Source: an uncultured Verrucomicrobiales bacterium
GTDB lineage: Bacteria; Verrucomicrobiota; Verrucomicrobiia; Verrucomicrobiales; Akkermansiaceae
Length of the DNA stretch: 64,000 nt
Assembly: GCA_949373085.1 (NCBI GenBank)
Contig: CASICJ010000013.1
Coordinates: 1-64,000, forward strand
Direction of reading: 5' to 3'
In this document: piece by piece, positions 30,283 to 38,997 of the stretch
Layout of the letters: each line of letters begins with the position of its first letter
Position numbering within the stretch: position 1 is the first letter of the stretch
The notes under the pieces: model-generated
Database searches by the model: none
Seen by the model: only the letters and a program-made list of their open reading frames with translations
Told to the model about the DNA's origin: nothing
Position numbers and translations under genes: made by a program

Positions 30283-31743
30283 CTAAGCTATCCACTCATC
30301 GATGATTTTGGATTTACGGGTCACGCTGGTCAAACGATGTTCCAGTCCGCCATGGCGGTGGGTGAGGCGCTCATGATCGAGGCCAAACATTGCCAACAGG
30401 GTTGCGTGGAAATCGTTGGCGTGCACCGGATCAACAGTGGGATCCCAGCCAATCTCATCGGTCTCGCCATAAGTCAGCCCTCCTTTGACGCCTCCTCCTG
30501 CCATAAACATTGTGAAGGCATTCGGATGGTGATCACGTCCAGTGTTGGCTTTTCTGCCAGGGCGATTTTCACCCAGTGGCGTGCGGCCAAATTCGGATCC
30601 CCAGACAACAAGAGTTTCATCAAGTAGGCCGCGTTGCTTGAGATCCTTGATAAGCGCCGCGACTGGCTGATCACTCATGCCGGCATTGAACTCGAGTTCA
30701 TGATCGAGGTTTGAATGGTGGTCCCACGAGGCATGCACGATATTGACGAAGCGAACTCCGCGCTCGACCATTCGACGCGCGAGGAGGCAATTACGCCCGA
30801 AAATTTCATAGGTTTCGCCGCTGCCGCTCCCACGCCCACCACCTTTCGGGTCCTCACGGTTGAGGCCGTATGCCTCCTTGGTGGCCTCACTCTCGCCGCT
30901 GAGATCGGCGAGTTCCGGTGCTGCTGATTGCATCCGGAAGGCAAGTTCGTAACTTGCAATGCGACTAGCAATCTCGGGATCATGCATCTTCGCGTGACGC
31001 ATTGCATTAAGCTCATTCAAGGCATCGAGTCCCCGTCGCTGCAGTTTGTCCGGGAGGCCTGCCGGATTGGTGAGATTCAAGACCGGATCACCAGAATTTC
31101 GGAAGCGCACTCCTTCGTAAACCGAAGGAAGAAACCCGCTCTGCCACAGCGTTGCTCCTCCACTCGAACCTCGACCAGCAGTGAGAACCACGTAGCCAGG
31201 CAGGTTTTGGGTTTCGCTGCCCAGACCATAGGTGAGCCACGAACCAATCGCTGGGCGACCAAAATTGGCCTCGCCAGTCTGCATCAGAAGTTGTCCTGGG
31301 TGATGATTGAACTGATCCGTGTGCAAGCTACGCACCATGCACAAGTCGTCCGCACAAGTGGCGAGGTTTGGCACCAGGTCGGAGAACCACATTCCACTTT
31401 GTCCATGCTGCGCAAATTTTCGATTCGATCCCATCAAGACTGCTGACTCTTTTTTGATGAAGGCAAATCGTTTTCCTTCCAAGAGTGAGCCGTCCATCTT
31501 CTTGCCATCCAGCTCGTTGAGTTTTGGCTTTGGATCAAAAAGATCGAGCTGCGAAGGCGCCCCAGCCATGAAAAAGAAAATGCAGTTCTTTGCCTTGGGC
31601 GCAAACTGCGAGAGCTTCGTTGCCATCGGGCTGGTCAAATCCGAACCAAGCATGGAAGCAAGGGCAGTTCCTCCGATGCCCCCGGCAGCTGAAGTGAGAA
31701 AATGCCGGCGGGTCAGTTGCTGATGTTCTTCGATTGGATGCAT
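30283..31743 (-). CDS. DUF1501 domain protein
   Basis: 486 residues from the ATG at 31743, two bases after the upstream PSD1 stop; the frame runs on to 31803 but that would overlap the PSD1 gene. N-terminal Tat-like signal 'LTRRHFLTSAAGGIGGTAL'. Family hallmarks: 'CIFFFMAGAPSQLDLFDPKP', HHPGQLLMQTGEANFGRPA, 'VVWGSEFGRTPLGENRPG' then 'TGRDHHPNAFTMFMAG'. Third member of its family in the window and most like the usual 'HHPGQ..MQTGE' subgroup. Coupled to the PSD1 gene upstream. Confidence 0.92.
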   Translation of the reverse strand: MHPIEEHQQLTRRHFLTSAAGGIGGTALASMLGSDLTSPMATKLSQFAPKAKNCIFFFMAGAPSQLDLFDPKPKLNELDGKKMDGSLLEGKRFAFIKKESAVLMGSNRKFAQHGQSGMWFSDLVPNLATCADDLCMVRSLHTDQFNHHPGQLLMQTGEANFGRPAIGSWLTYGLGSETQNLPGYVVLTAGRGSSGGATLWQSGFLPSVYEGVRFRNSGDPVLNLTNPAGLPDKLQRRGLDALNELNAMRHAKMHDPEIASRIASYELAFRMQSAAPELADLSGESEATKEAYGLNREDPKGGGRGSGSGETYEIFGRNCLLARRMVERGVRFVNIVHASWDHHSNLDHELEFNAGMSDQPVAALIKDLKQRGLLDETLVVWGSEFGRTPLGENRPGRKANTGRDHHPNAFTMFMAGGGVKGGLTYGETDEIGWDPTVDPVHANDFHATLLAMFGLDHERLTHRHGGLEHRLTSVTRKSKIIDEWIA

Positions 31744-31745
31744 GC

Positions 31746-34664
31746 CTAATTGCGGACGATAAACTCGTCGAGGTTGGTGATAATCCGGGCGGTGGCGACC
31801 CATGCGGCGGCCTCGCCCGGATCGGGATGTTTGGAGGGAGCCAGTTTGAGAGCTGATTCCTTGTCGTCCTGATAGTATTCGCGATTATCTTTGAGCAGAC
31901 CGGTTAGAGTGACGAGCTCGGCCTCTTCCGGAAATCTGGCAAGACAGGTACGGAACGCATAGATCAGTCGCTCCGTGTCAGTTTGTAGTGCAGGATTTTC
32001 CAGCAGGTTTTTAGTGAAAGTTTGCGCGGCTTCGTGGAAGACTTCGTTTTGCAGCGTCGCGAGAGCCATCAGCGGTGTGTTGGAACTCGAACGGGAGATA
32101 ACCGTCAGATTGGAATCCGGGCAGTCGAAGGTGAGCAAGTTGGGATCAGGCGCGGTGCGTTTGAAAAAGGTGTACATCCCCCGGCGGTAGCGATCACTCC
32201 CGCTGCTGGTTTTCCACTTGAAGCTAGAGGCATAGCTCTGCGCGGCAACGTCCGCGGGAATTGGTGGGAATACGCTCTCACCGCCAACTTTCTTCGACAA
32301 GAGCCCGCTCACCGACAGATGGAGGTCACGCACGATCTCCGCTTCGACGCGGGGCCGGTTCTGGCGGTGCAGCAGCCGATTGTTAGCATCGAAACTGATC
32401 AGTTCCGGGCGGTGGGCGCTCGCTTGGCGATAGCTCCGGGACATGATGATCGTTTTGATAAGCTGCTTGCGGCTCCAACCGAGGCGGATGAATTCGTTCG
32501 CGAGCCAATCGAGCAATCGCGAATGAATTGGCCTTGGTGCGCGGGCGCCGAAGTCGTCGAGTGTGGGAGCAAGACCTTCTCCAAAGAGGTGCGACCAGAT
32601 AACATTGCTAACGACGCGCGCGGTGAGCGGATTCTCTTCGGCAACCAGCCATCTGGCAAGATCGAGACGCGTGGCATTCTCTTTTTCGAATCGATGGGCC
32701 AGCGCAGGCGGCGTACTCTTCACTGCACCTAGATCTTTCTGTGGTTGGAGAAAATCGCCACGGTGGAAGATATAGGTTGGACGTGGGGATTTGTCACGTT
32801 GCCTGATTACGCGAGCATTGACCCGATTGCGCTTTTTTGCTTCGGCCAGCTCTTTGGCGAGTGCGGCGGTCGTTTGATTGATCCGGGCGAAGTAGTGTTG
32901 CTCCAACTCATCAAATTGATCCGGTCTCAATTTGCGCAGCTCACTTGGCACCGGACGTTGCTCCCCGCTGATCGCGCTTAATCGAAACCGTCCAATGACA
33001 TGATTGCCGCCGTAATTTTGCACCAATTTTACCGTGATTTCGCCGGGCTTAGCGATTCGAGTTTCGAACTCGAAGGTCGCCTGATGTGTCTTCCCGTTCT
33101 CCGGGCTGATCGCCCAACCCGTTTTGTCTGTATCTTTAAGCGCCCCATTTGAATCAAATTTTTGTTGATGGTAATCTGCAGTTGCCGAAATTAGCCGGTG
33201 CTCCTCGACGAGAATTTGCTCGAGGACAAAGTTGCCATTCTTGGCGCGGCCGGGGCCGTTTTCGGGGAGGCCTTCGTCTGGTAAAACCTCTAGTTTGATA
33301 GCACTGACATCTGCTTGGGAAACGCTCAGGCGCAGTGTGTAAACGTCCTTGTCCGGGATCGCTCCCGTAACCAGCAACGAGCCATCTTTTTGCAATTCCA
33401 ATTTCGCACCAGAGGCAGATTCGGCTTTGAGAACTTTCGGGACTTCAGTCGTGGAAGGATACGCGGCATTATATGCGAGAGAGGCGCTCATGTTCTTCAC
33501 CCATAGCTCTGCTTCGGCTCGTGCCAAAACCTTCGCTTTTTCTAGGGTGGCTTCTTTGGGAGCGAGATCAGAGACGCGAAATTTCGGCACGCCGACCGTC
33601 GATTCGTCGGCGTTGTTGAAGAAGGAGTAGAATTGATAGAATTCCTTTTGCGTAATCGGGTCGTAAGGATGGTCGTGACACTGCGCGCATTGCATCGTCA
33701 ATCCGAGCCAGGTTGTGGCAGTCGTCGTCGCGCGATCGATCACGCGCTTGGTTCGATCCTCTTCCGGATCGACGCCACCCTCACGGTTGAAAAGAGTCTG
33801 GCGATGAAAAGCAGTAGCGAGGTGCTGTTCGGGCGTCGCATCCGGGATCAGGTCGCCGGCGATCTGCTCGATCGTGAATTGATCGAAGGGCTGGTCGCGA
33901 TTGAGAGAATCAATCACCCACTGGCGCCACACCCAGGCGTCGCCACGGGCATTGTCTTTTTCATAACCATCAGAGTCGGCGTAGCGTGCCTGATCCAGCC
34001 AGTGGCGTGCCCAGCGTTCACCGAAATGGGGAAATGCCAAGTAATGGTCTACGATCTTCTCATAGGCATTTGGTGATTTGTCAGCAACGAAGGCATCGAC
34101 CTCGGTGAGGCCCGGCGGCAGCCCAGTAAGGTCGAGCGCAACGCGCCGAATCAAAGTGTAACGATCGGCCTCCGGCGAAGGCTCAATTCCCGCGGTCTCG
34201 AGATTCGCAAGAACATAATAGTCGATCCCGTTCACCGGCCAGGTGGTATTTTTATTACGCGGCCGTATCCCAGGATTACGCGGCGCGAATGCCCAGTGCT
34301 CCTGCCATTCCGCACCAGATGCGATCCACTCCTTCAAGATCTCAATTTGCTCTGGTTCCAAGGCGTCGCCCTCTGGCGGCATCCGCTCGTCAGGATCGGC
34401 ATGTCCAATGCGTGCGATCACTTCGCTGTTCTCCGGCTTGCCCGGGACGATGGGAATCGCGCCGGACTTGGCGGGCGCGAATAAGGTCCGATAATTCGTG
34501 AAAGTGAATCCGCTCGTCTTCTTCACTCCGCCATGACAACTGGCACACTTGGCACTGAAAATTGGCAAAACATCACGACCAAAATCAACCTCAGCACGAA
34601 CCGGAAGAACCACTACCAGAATGGCGGCCAAGCGAAGAAGAGATGGTGTTCTTGAAAAATTCAT
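31746..34664 (-). CDS. PSD1-type protein: PSCyt1, DUF1549, DUF1553
   Basis: 972 residues from Met 34664, where the signal peptide MNFSRTPSLLRLAAILVVV starts; the frame is open to 34709 but adds a non-signal extension. PSCyt1 ~25-120 with heme motif CASCH and 'ERMPPEGDALEPEQIEILKE'. DUF1549 ~130-335 with a second heme motif CAQCH. A beta-rich middle segment (~395-560) may be a CBM-like insert. DUF1553 ~650-970 ('NPLTARVVSNVIWSHLFGEG'). First gene of a two-gene minus-strand operon with DUF1501. Likely periplasmic. Confidence 0.92.
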   Translation of the reverse strand: MNFSRTPSLLRLAAILVVVLPVRAEVDFGRDVLPIFSAKCASCHGGVKKTSGFTFTNYRTLFAPAKSGAIPIVPGKPENSEVIARIGHADPDERMPPEGDALEPEQIEILKEWIASGAEWQEHWAFAPRNPGIRPRNKNTTWPVNGIDYYVLANLETAGIEPSPEADRYTLIRRVALDLTGLPPGLTEVDAFVADKSPNAYEKIVDHYLAFPHFGERWARHWLDQARYADSDGYEKDNARGDAWVWRQWVIDSLNRDQPFDQFTIEQIAGDLIPDATPEQHLATAFHRQTLFNREGGVDPEEDRTKRVIDRATTTATTWLGLTMQCAQCHDHPYDPITQKEFYQFYSFFNNADESTVGVPKFRVSDLAPKEATLEKAKVLARAEAELWVKNMSASLAYNAAYPSTTEVPKVLKAESASGAKLELQKDGSLLVTGAIPDKDVYTLRLSVSQADVSAIKLEVLPDEGLPENGPGRAKNGNFVLEQILVEEHRLISATADYHQQKFDSNGALKDTDKTGWAISPENGKTHQATFEFETRIAKPGEITVKLVQNYGGNHVIGRFRLSAISGEQRPVPSELRKLRPDQFDELEQHYFARINQTTAALAKELAEAKKRNRVNARVIRQRDKSPRPTYIFHRGDFLQPQKDLGAVKSTPPALAHRFEKENATRLDLARWLVAEENPLTARVVSNVIWSHLFGEGLAPTLDDFGARAPRPIHSRLLDWLANEFIRLGWSRKQLIKTIIMSRSYRQASAHRPELISFDANNRLLHRQNRPRVEAEIVRDLHLSVSGLLSKKVGGESVFPPIPADVAAQSYASSFKWKTSSGSDRYRRGMYTFFKRTAPDPNLLTFDCPDSNLTVISRSSSNTPLMALATLQNEVFHEAAQTFTKNLLENPALQTDTERLIYAFRTCLARFPEEAELVTLTGLLKDNREYYQDDKESALKLAPSKHPDPGEAAAWVATARIITNLDEFIVRN

Positions 34665-34939
34665 GGTCGACTGGTAGGTCAGCTTTTCATTTTTTGCGTG
34701 GGCCTGCAAGATCCCGTAGCAAAGGGACAGACAGACCTACGGACAGCACTAGAGTAGGCGGTGACTGGAATGTTTCCGGTGAGGGGTTAGGCCACCTCCC
34801 ACGTAATTTCTTGGATAATTCGGCCAAAATTGATTGTATTATTAGGAAGCGACGGTGTTTTCCTTTATAATATGAGACAGATACTATTGATTTAGAGATA
34901 TATAAGCTGGTTCCCGCCTCTCGCTAACCTATTGACCAA
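34665..34939. promoter_or_regulatory. Divergent promoter region
   Basis: 275 bases between the minus-strand PSD1/DUF1501 operon and the plus-strand AraC operon, so both promoters should lie here. A perfect TATAAT sits at 34866-34871 on the plus strand, 74 bases before the AraC start, but no good -35 lies 16-18 bases upstream of it. An activator-dependent promoter is possible. Confidence 0.35.
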
Positions 34940-35842
34940 ATGAGCAAACACGACATTCAGCCGCAGGATCAACTCCCCCGTCGGAGCCGTCCCGCCGATG
35001 TCCACTTTCCGGAACACGGACTAACCGTGATCGAAAGTCACCACGCCGAAACCTTTCACATGGAGCGGCAACAATGGCCCTTTCACAAGTTTTGTTGGGT
35101 CGCAATGGGCCGGGGTCAACTCGAACTCAAGCAGGGAATAATCTCCATTCAGCGAGACCAATTCCTCGTCCTTCCTGCAGGCCTCGAGCACCGCTTCATC
35201 GATCACCACACCGAACCCCTTACTCTTGTCATCGCCTGTATGAATGACCGCTTTCTGGTTCCCGGAGGCCGGCGCGAAGCAGTGTGGAAGGAAGCATGCG
35301 CCAGCCTTTCCCCCGGCCTTCCTCGTCACGCCCGGGGAGCGTTTCAGCACAGCGAGATGATCGACCTACTCAAGCTCATGCTCCGTGAGCAGACCCTCTC
35401 TCAGCCCGGCTGGGAACTCGCCAGCATTTCGGCGGCAGGGGACCTGCTCGTGCACACCATCAGGTCCTGTATTCCTGCGGACCACTCCGGACGAAATAGC
35501 AATCATGCCATCGACGCGATCATCGAGCATCTCGATGCCAACTTCTACAAGCAGATCCTTCTCCCCGAACTTGCCGCGCGGTGCAACTTGTCTTCCCGCC
35601 GCTTCACCGACCTCTTCAAATTACGCACCGGGCGCACTCTGACCAACTACGTGAACGAACGCCGTATCAAGTATGCCATGGAGCGTCTTCGTGAGACCCA
35701 ACACATTCTCTACTCCTGCTACGAGTCGGGCTTCCGCGATGTGGCCTACTTCTATCGGGTCTTCAAACGCCAAAGCGGAATGACTCCCGGAAAATTTCTC
35801 AACCGCGGCAGTTCCGCCGACCACCAACCCATCGCCTCATGA
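34940..35842 (+). CDS. AraC-family transcriptional regulator
   Basis: 300 residues. N-terminal cupin-like sensor domain (~20-110: 'WPFHKFCWVAMGRGQLELKQ', 'QFLVLPAGLEHRF') and a C-terminal double helix-turn-helix (~190-290): 'LLPELAARCNLSSRRFTDLF', 'RIKYAMERLRETQHIL', ESGFRDVAYFYRVFKRQSGMTPGKF. The last block is the standard AraC signature. Its stop overlaps the next start (ATGA), so it is probably part of the operon it controls. The ligand is likely the compound carried by the downstream symporter. Confidence 0.93.
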   Translation: MSKHDIQPQDQLPRRSRPADVHFPEHGLTVIESHHAETFHMERQQWPFHKFCWVAMGRGQLELKQGIISIQRDQFLVLPAGLEHRFIDHHTEPLTLVIACMNDRFLVPGGRREAVWKEACASLSPGLPRHARGAFQHSEMIDLLKLMLREQTLSQPGWELASISAAGDLLVHTIRSCIPADHSGRNSNHAIDAIIEHLDANFYKQILLPELAARCNLSSRRFTDLFKLRTGRTLTNYVNERRIKYAMERLRETQHILYSCYESGFRDVAYFYRVFKRQSGMTPGKFLNRGSSADHQPIAS

Positions 35843-36075
35843 CTGATCCACCTACCGACAAGCTCCGACCGCTCCGCATCCGCTTGACGGTCGTGTTCCT
35901 CGCCGCCCTCCTGATTGGTCCCGGCCTCGGCTCCCACCTCGCCGGCGGCGACCCCGAAAACGTCCGCTTCCTCTTCGGTGTGCCTGCTCTTTACCTCTGG
36001 CTCGTCTTCACCTGCCTCGTCATGACGAGTTGTATTCTCATCGCCGCCCGCACCCTCTGGAGAGACGAAGACTGA
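35839..36075 (+). CDS. Small two-helix membrane protein, predicted SSF symporter partner
   Basis: 78 residues with two transmembrane helices (~14-32 'LTVVFLAALLIGPGLGSHLA' and ~47-68 'GVPALYLWLVFTCLVMTSCI') and a charged C-terminus. Overlaps AraC by 4 bases and the symporter by 1 base (TGATG). Small two-helix proteins (DUF3311/YhdT-like) precede sodium:solute symporters such as the PanF group; I infer the same pairing here from position and topology. Likely inner-membrane. Confidence 0.7.
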   Translation: MTDPPTDKLRPLRIRLTVVFLAALLIGPGLGSHLAGGDPENVRFLFGVPALYLWLVFTCLVMTSCILIAARTLWRDED

Positions 36076-37718
36076 TGGACTACATTCCACACATTACCCT
36101 CATCCTCTATCTCGTCGGGCTCCTTGCCCTCGGGATCCTTGGCCTTCTGAAGGGCCGCCGGGCCAAGCACGCCGAAGCGGACTACTACCTCGCAAGCCGT
36201 GGGCAGGGAGTGCTCACCACCTCGCTCACCATCATGGCGACCTATTTTTCGGGCTTCGCCATCCTCACCTTTCCAGGATGGGTCTATGGCAACGGCGTCC
36301 CGCCGATGTTCTATGCCCTCAATCTCCCGGTGGCCGCCGCTGCGATCTACATCCTCGGTAATCCCATCCGCCGCATCGGTCGCAAGCGCGGATACATCAC
36401 CCCGGCCGACATGATCGCGGACTACTACGGCGACTCACAATTCATTCGCGGAATGGTGGCCTTTCTCGGAGCCCTCTACGTTGTCCCTTACGTTGTGATG
36501 CAGGTAAAGGCCGGAGGCATCCTCGCCCAAGGTCTTTTCCCGGATATCGCCAATGTGACGCTTCTAGGTCAGGAGTTGACCATGGAAAATGCCGGGGTCG
36601 GCGCCCTTTCGCTGATAACGATGACCTACGTGATCGTGGGCGGGATGCGCTCGGTGGCCTGGACCGACGTCTTGCAGGGATTGCTCCTCCTCTCAGCAAT
36701 GCTCCTTTCAGGAGTTGTCGTCATGCACGCCCTTGGCGGTCCGAGTGGCTACTTCAAGGAAGTGAGTCAACTCGACGGCCAGCTCCTCACCATGCCGGAT
36801 GCCCCGGCCAAATTTAACGCCTGGCATGCCGTCACCTTCTGCGCTTTCGCATCGCTGGCTAGCATCGTGCAGCCGGCGCAGTGGATGCGATTTTATGCGG
36901 CCCGCGACTCCGCCACCTTGCGGCGCACCGCCATTGCCTTCTCTACCATCCTCCCGATCTGCTTCATCTTCGGCGTCTTCCTGGTCGGCCTTGGTGGGCG
37001 GACCCTTTACCCGATGCTTGCCGACGGCTCTCTGCCCGTAGGCCTCACCAATCCGGATCAGATCGTGGTGAGAGTCATTCAGGATCTCTTCCCCGAACTC
37101 CTCGGAACGGTGGGCGTCATCCTTGTCTCCCTAATTCTCGTGGCAGTCATGGCAGCCTCAATGTCCACGGCCGACTCGAACCTCCACGCCCTCTCCGCCG
37201 TGGCCACTCGCGATGTTTATCATCAACTCCGCCCCAAAGCCGGGGAGAAGGAACGCACCTGGTTTGGAAGGGCCGTTATCGTGATCGCCACTCTGGCGGC
37301 AGCGGGAATCACCTACGCGGGATCCGGGACAAACCTCCTTAATACTATCGCTGCCTTTTTCTTCCTCGCCATGGCCTTCTCGGCTCAACTCCTCCCCATC
37401 ACCATCGACCTCCTCTTCCTCCGTCGGGGCACCAAGGCGGGTGCGGTCGCGGGACTGGTCGCCGGTATGATTGTCGTCTTCCTCTTCCCGCCTCTCGGAG
37501 CCCTCCTCTTTGGCGAAGACAGCGCGCTGATCTCTAGCACCGGCAAACTCAAGGTCCTCCTCGACGTCGGCTTCTGCGGTATGGTCGTTAATACGATCGT
37601 CTTCGTCGTCGTCAACCGCTTCACGACGGCACCAGACGCCGCGCATCGCGAGGCCTTTGCCCAAGACTTGAGAAACCAACCACAACTGAAAGCAGACCTA
37701 CCAATTTCCAAACAATGA
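36075..37718 (+). CDS. Sodium:solute symporter (SSF family)
   Basis: 547 residues from ATG 36075, which overlaps the previous stop; the longer frame from 36030 is less likely. About 13 transmembrane helices. SSF features: 'ADYYLASRGQGVLTTSLTIM' with the sodium-site region, 'YFSGFAILTFPGWVYGNG', 'TMTYVIVGGMRSVAWTDVLQ' (the family's G-G-x-x-a-v-x-w-T-D-x-x-Q signature), and 'AAFFFLAMAFSAQLLPITID'. Sodium-driven import of an organic solute; the substrate cannot be read but must connect to the MetE-like enzyme encoded next with a 4-base overlap. Confidence 0.92.
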   Translation: MDYIPHITLILYLVGLLALGILGLLKGRRAKHAEADYYLASRGQGVLTTSLTIMATYFSGFAILTFPGWVYGNGVPPMFYALNLPVAAAAIYILGNPIRRIGRKRGYITPADMIADYYGDSQFIRGMVAFLGALYVVPYVVMQVKAGGILAQGLFPDIANVTLLGQELTMENAGVGALSLITMTYVIVGGMRSVAWTDVLQGLLLLSAMLLSGVVVMHALGGPSGYFKEVSQLDGQLLTMPDAPAKFNAWHAVTFCAFASLASIVQPAQWMRFYAARDSATLRRTAIAFSTILPICFIFGVFLVGLGGRTLYPMLADGSLPVGLTNPDQIVVRVIQDLFPELLGTVGVILVSLILVAVMAASMSTADSNLHALSAVATRDVYHQLRPKAGEKERTWFGRAVIVIATLAAAGITYAGSGTNLLNTIAAFFFLAMAFSAQLLPITIDLLFLRRGTKAGAVAGLVAGMIVVFLFPPLGALLFGEDSALISSTGKLKVLLDVGFCGMVVNTIVFVVVNRFTTAPDAAHREAFAQDLRNQPQLKADLPISKQ

Positions 37719-38734
37719 ACACTCCGTCTATTCCCAGCTCCCCTCGTATCCTGACCACCACCGTCGGCTCCTATCCGGTCCCTGATTGGCTCAGCGCCCT
37801 GCCTTCCGAGCAGGCTGTCATCGACGCCACCCGCGTGATCTTCGACACCCAGCGTCAGTCCGGCATCGATCTCCCCACCGATGGAGAACTTTATCGCTTC
37901 GACGTCAATCATCCGGACACCAACGGGATGATCGAATATTTCGTTGGCCCAATGGGTGGCTGTGATTCCACCATCGGACGCGCCGACACCGAGGCCTTCC
38001 GCGCCAAGCAGGAGATGGGCTTCCGCTCCAAACCTGCCGCCGTGGTCCGCGAAGCTCTGTCCGGCGGGGGACTCAATCTCATCGAAGACTGCCGCCGCGC
38101 CGGGTCCGTGGCCGGTGGTGCCTTCAAGTTCACCGTGACCAGCCCCTACATGCTGGCACGCACTTTACTCGACACCCACTACGGCGACTTCGACGCCCTC
38201 ACCCTCGCCATCGCCGATGTCCTCGCCAAACAAGTCAAGGACCTCCCCTGCTCCTGCCTGCAAGTCGATGAGGCTAACATCCCAGGTAACCCAGAACACG
38301 GCCCGCTCGCTACTGAAGCCATAAACCGCGTCCTCGACGCCTTCGACGGGCCAACCGCCGTCCACTTCTGCTTCGGTAACTACGGCGGTCAAACTATTCA
38401 GGCCGGTCAGTGGAAGCCACTGCTTGAGTTTCTCAACGCGCTGCACGCCGATCACCTCGTGCTTGAACTTGCCCACCGACCTAAAGACGACCTTGAAGCC
38501 CTCAAGGAGATTCGCCCAGAAATCGGAATCGGTTTGGGTGTGGTCGACATCAAAGTCAACCACATCGAGACACCCGATCAGATCGCCAAGTCGATCGACG
38601 AGGCCGAAGTAGCCCTTGGCGAAGGCCGCGTCAAGTTCATCCACCCCGACTGCGGATTCTGGATGCTCAAGCGCTCCATCGCCGACCGCAAAATTGCCAA
38701 CCTCGCCAAGGGGCGCGATCTTTACTTGGGATAG
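37715..38734 (+). CDS. MetE C-terminal-like zinc methyltransferase
   Basis: 339 residues, a stand-alone version of the catalytic half of cobalamin-independent methionine synthase (UROD/MetE-like barrel). The zinc site is complete: H217-F-C219 (MetE H-M-C), E251 ('LVLELAHRP') and C313 ('HPDCGFW'). The N-terminal 'TTTVGSYPVP' and 'DLPTDGELYRFDV' are typical. There is no N-terminal folate-binding domain, so the methyl donor may not be methylfolate. Overlap with the symporter gene suggests it acts on the imported solute, possibly as a methyl or alkyl transfer from a sulfonium or betaine. Stand-alone homologues also include archaeal MetE and epoxyalkane:CoM transferase, so the exact reaction is open. 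Confidence 0.85.
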   Translation: MNTPSIPSSPRILTTTVGSYPVPDWLSALPSEQAVIDATRVIFDTQRQSGIDLPTDGELYRFDVNHPDTNGMIEYFVGPMGGCDSTIGRADTEAFRAKQEMGFRSKPAAVVREALSGGGLNLIEDCRRAGSVAGGAFKFTVTSPYMLARTLLDTHYGDFDALTLAIADVLAKQVKDLPCSCLQVDEANIPGNPEHGPLATEAINRVLDAFDGPTAVHFCFGNYGGQTIQAGQWKPLLEFLNALHADHLVLELAHRPKDDLEALKEIRPEIGIGLGVVDIKVNHIETPDQIAKSIDEAEVALGEGRVKFIHPDCGFWMLKRSIADRKIANLAKGRDLYLG

Positions 38735-38769
38735 AATCAAAGTCACAAGATCAATCGACGAACAGAATC

Positions 38770-38997
38770 ATGAACATCAGATCGCTCATCGCAATCGGAG
38801 CCGTCCTATTCACATTCACCGCAGCAAGCACCGCTTCGTTGCCGGCGAAGGCGCGGGTCAATCTCGCCGTCGATCCGCGACACAAGGAAAGACTTCTCTT
38901 AGACCGTCAACAGTTGCTTAACGAACTGATATGCACTAGGGCGAACCTGGTTGAGAACCTGCCGGCGGTAAGGACAACCATGCAGGAGATGAAATGA
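38770..38997 (+). CDS. Small exported hypothetical protein
   Basis: 75 residues: signal peptide (MNIRSLIAIGAVLFTFTAASTAS) then ~50 mostly charged, helical residues (RHKERLLLDRQQLLNEL). Its stop overlaps the sulfatase start by 4 bases (ATGA), and the sulfatase Shine-Dalgarno (GGAG) is inside it, so translation would be coupled. No recognised domain. It could be a leader for the sulfatase or a chance frame; the in-frame signal peptide and coupling favour a real gene. Confidence 0.4.
   Translation: MNIRSLIAIGAVLFTFTAASTASLPAKARVNLAVDPRHKERLLLDRQQLLNELICTRANLVENLPAVRTTMQEMK

Noticed and set aside
32022-32732. 236-codon plus-strand frame
   Set aside because: Antisense shadow of the third PSD1 gene.
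34866-34871. TATAAT as a full sigma-70 promoter for the AraC gene
   Set aside because: No -35 at proper spacing; kept only as part of the divergent promoter region.
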